A program made the position numbers and the translations under genes. DNA of 16,500 bases. Source: Asterionellopsis glacialis. Its lineage: Eukaryota > Bacillariophyta > Plagiogrammaphyceae > Rhaphoneidales > Asterionellopsidaceae. The notes beneath the pieces were generated by a model. It did not search any database. It was not told the DNA's origin and saw nothing but the letters and a program-made list of their open reading frames with translations. Below are positions 16,498 to 16,500 of this stretch, in pieces. Where the stretch lies: NCBI GenBank assembly GCA_014885115.2, contig WKLE02000228.1, forward strand, positions 2,216-18,715, written 5' to 3'. Numbering within the stretch: position 1 is the first letter of the stretch; every line of letters begins with the position of its first letter.

Positions 16498-16500
16498 AAA

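Noticed and set aside
1..16500. CRISPR array, prokaryotic operon, insertion sequence or integrated virus
   Set aside because: No spaced direct repeats, transposase, integrase, capsid or polymerase domains were seen, and introns mark this as eukaryotic nuclear DNA.

Overview
The window reads as nuclear DNA of a photosynthetic eukaryote, most likely a diatom or another ochrophyte alga. Three things point that way: spliceosomal GT-AG introns inside conserved eukaryotic genes (a CCR4-NOT subunit and an RNA polymerase subunit), a plant/apicomplexan-type enoyl-ACP reductase, and a BspA-type leucine-rich-repeat plus ankyrin plus kinase protein of the kind expanded in diatoms. Genes are single and spaced, with AT-rich gaps and no operons. 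The species cannot be named from the sequence alone.

Layout. 1-1435 (minus) is the N-terminal 478 codons of an alpha/beta-hydrolase that runs off the left edge. About 1.4 kb of AT-rich DNA separates it from a divergent NOT2/CNOT2 gene (2880-4366, plus, one intron). After 1.4 kb of non-coding DNA comes a 912-residue single-exon protein (5751-8489, plus) with BspA-type LRRs, ankyrin-like repeats, a protein kinase domain interrupted by an EF-hand-like insertion, and a C-terminal CaaX box. It converges on FabI (8845-9933, minus). A long gap (9934-12462) holds no gene I can name but contains two strong adjacent hairpins near 11121-11263 and a possible exon pair. RPB12, the subunit shared by nuclear RNA polymerases (12463-12892, minus), has its last 23 coding bases in a separate exon. 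A divergent gene (13405-13797, plus) encodes a small protein that looks mitochondrial and single-pass. The window ends with a secreted protein made of two tandem sulfotransferase-like domains (14719-16497, plus).

Functional links. The genes do not form one pathway. NOT2 (mRNA deadenylation and transcription) and RPB12 (transcription) are housekeeping genes. FabI belongs to type II fatty-acid synthesis. The hydrolase, the LRR-ankyrin-kinase and the double sulfotransferase-like protein are lineage-type accessory genes. The most novel item is the kinase: a predicted lipid-anchored, multi-repeat protein kinase with a helix-loop-helix placed between beta-strands 2 and 3 of its N-lobe. Next are the seven-cysteine double sulfotransferase-like protein and a FabI with a mitochondrial-looking leader and an insertion at the place where apicomplexan FabI also carries one.
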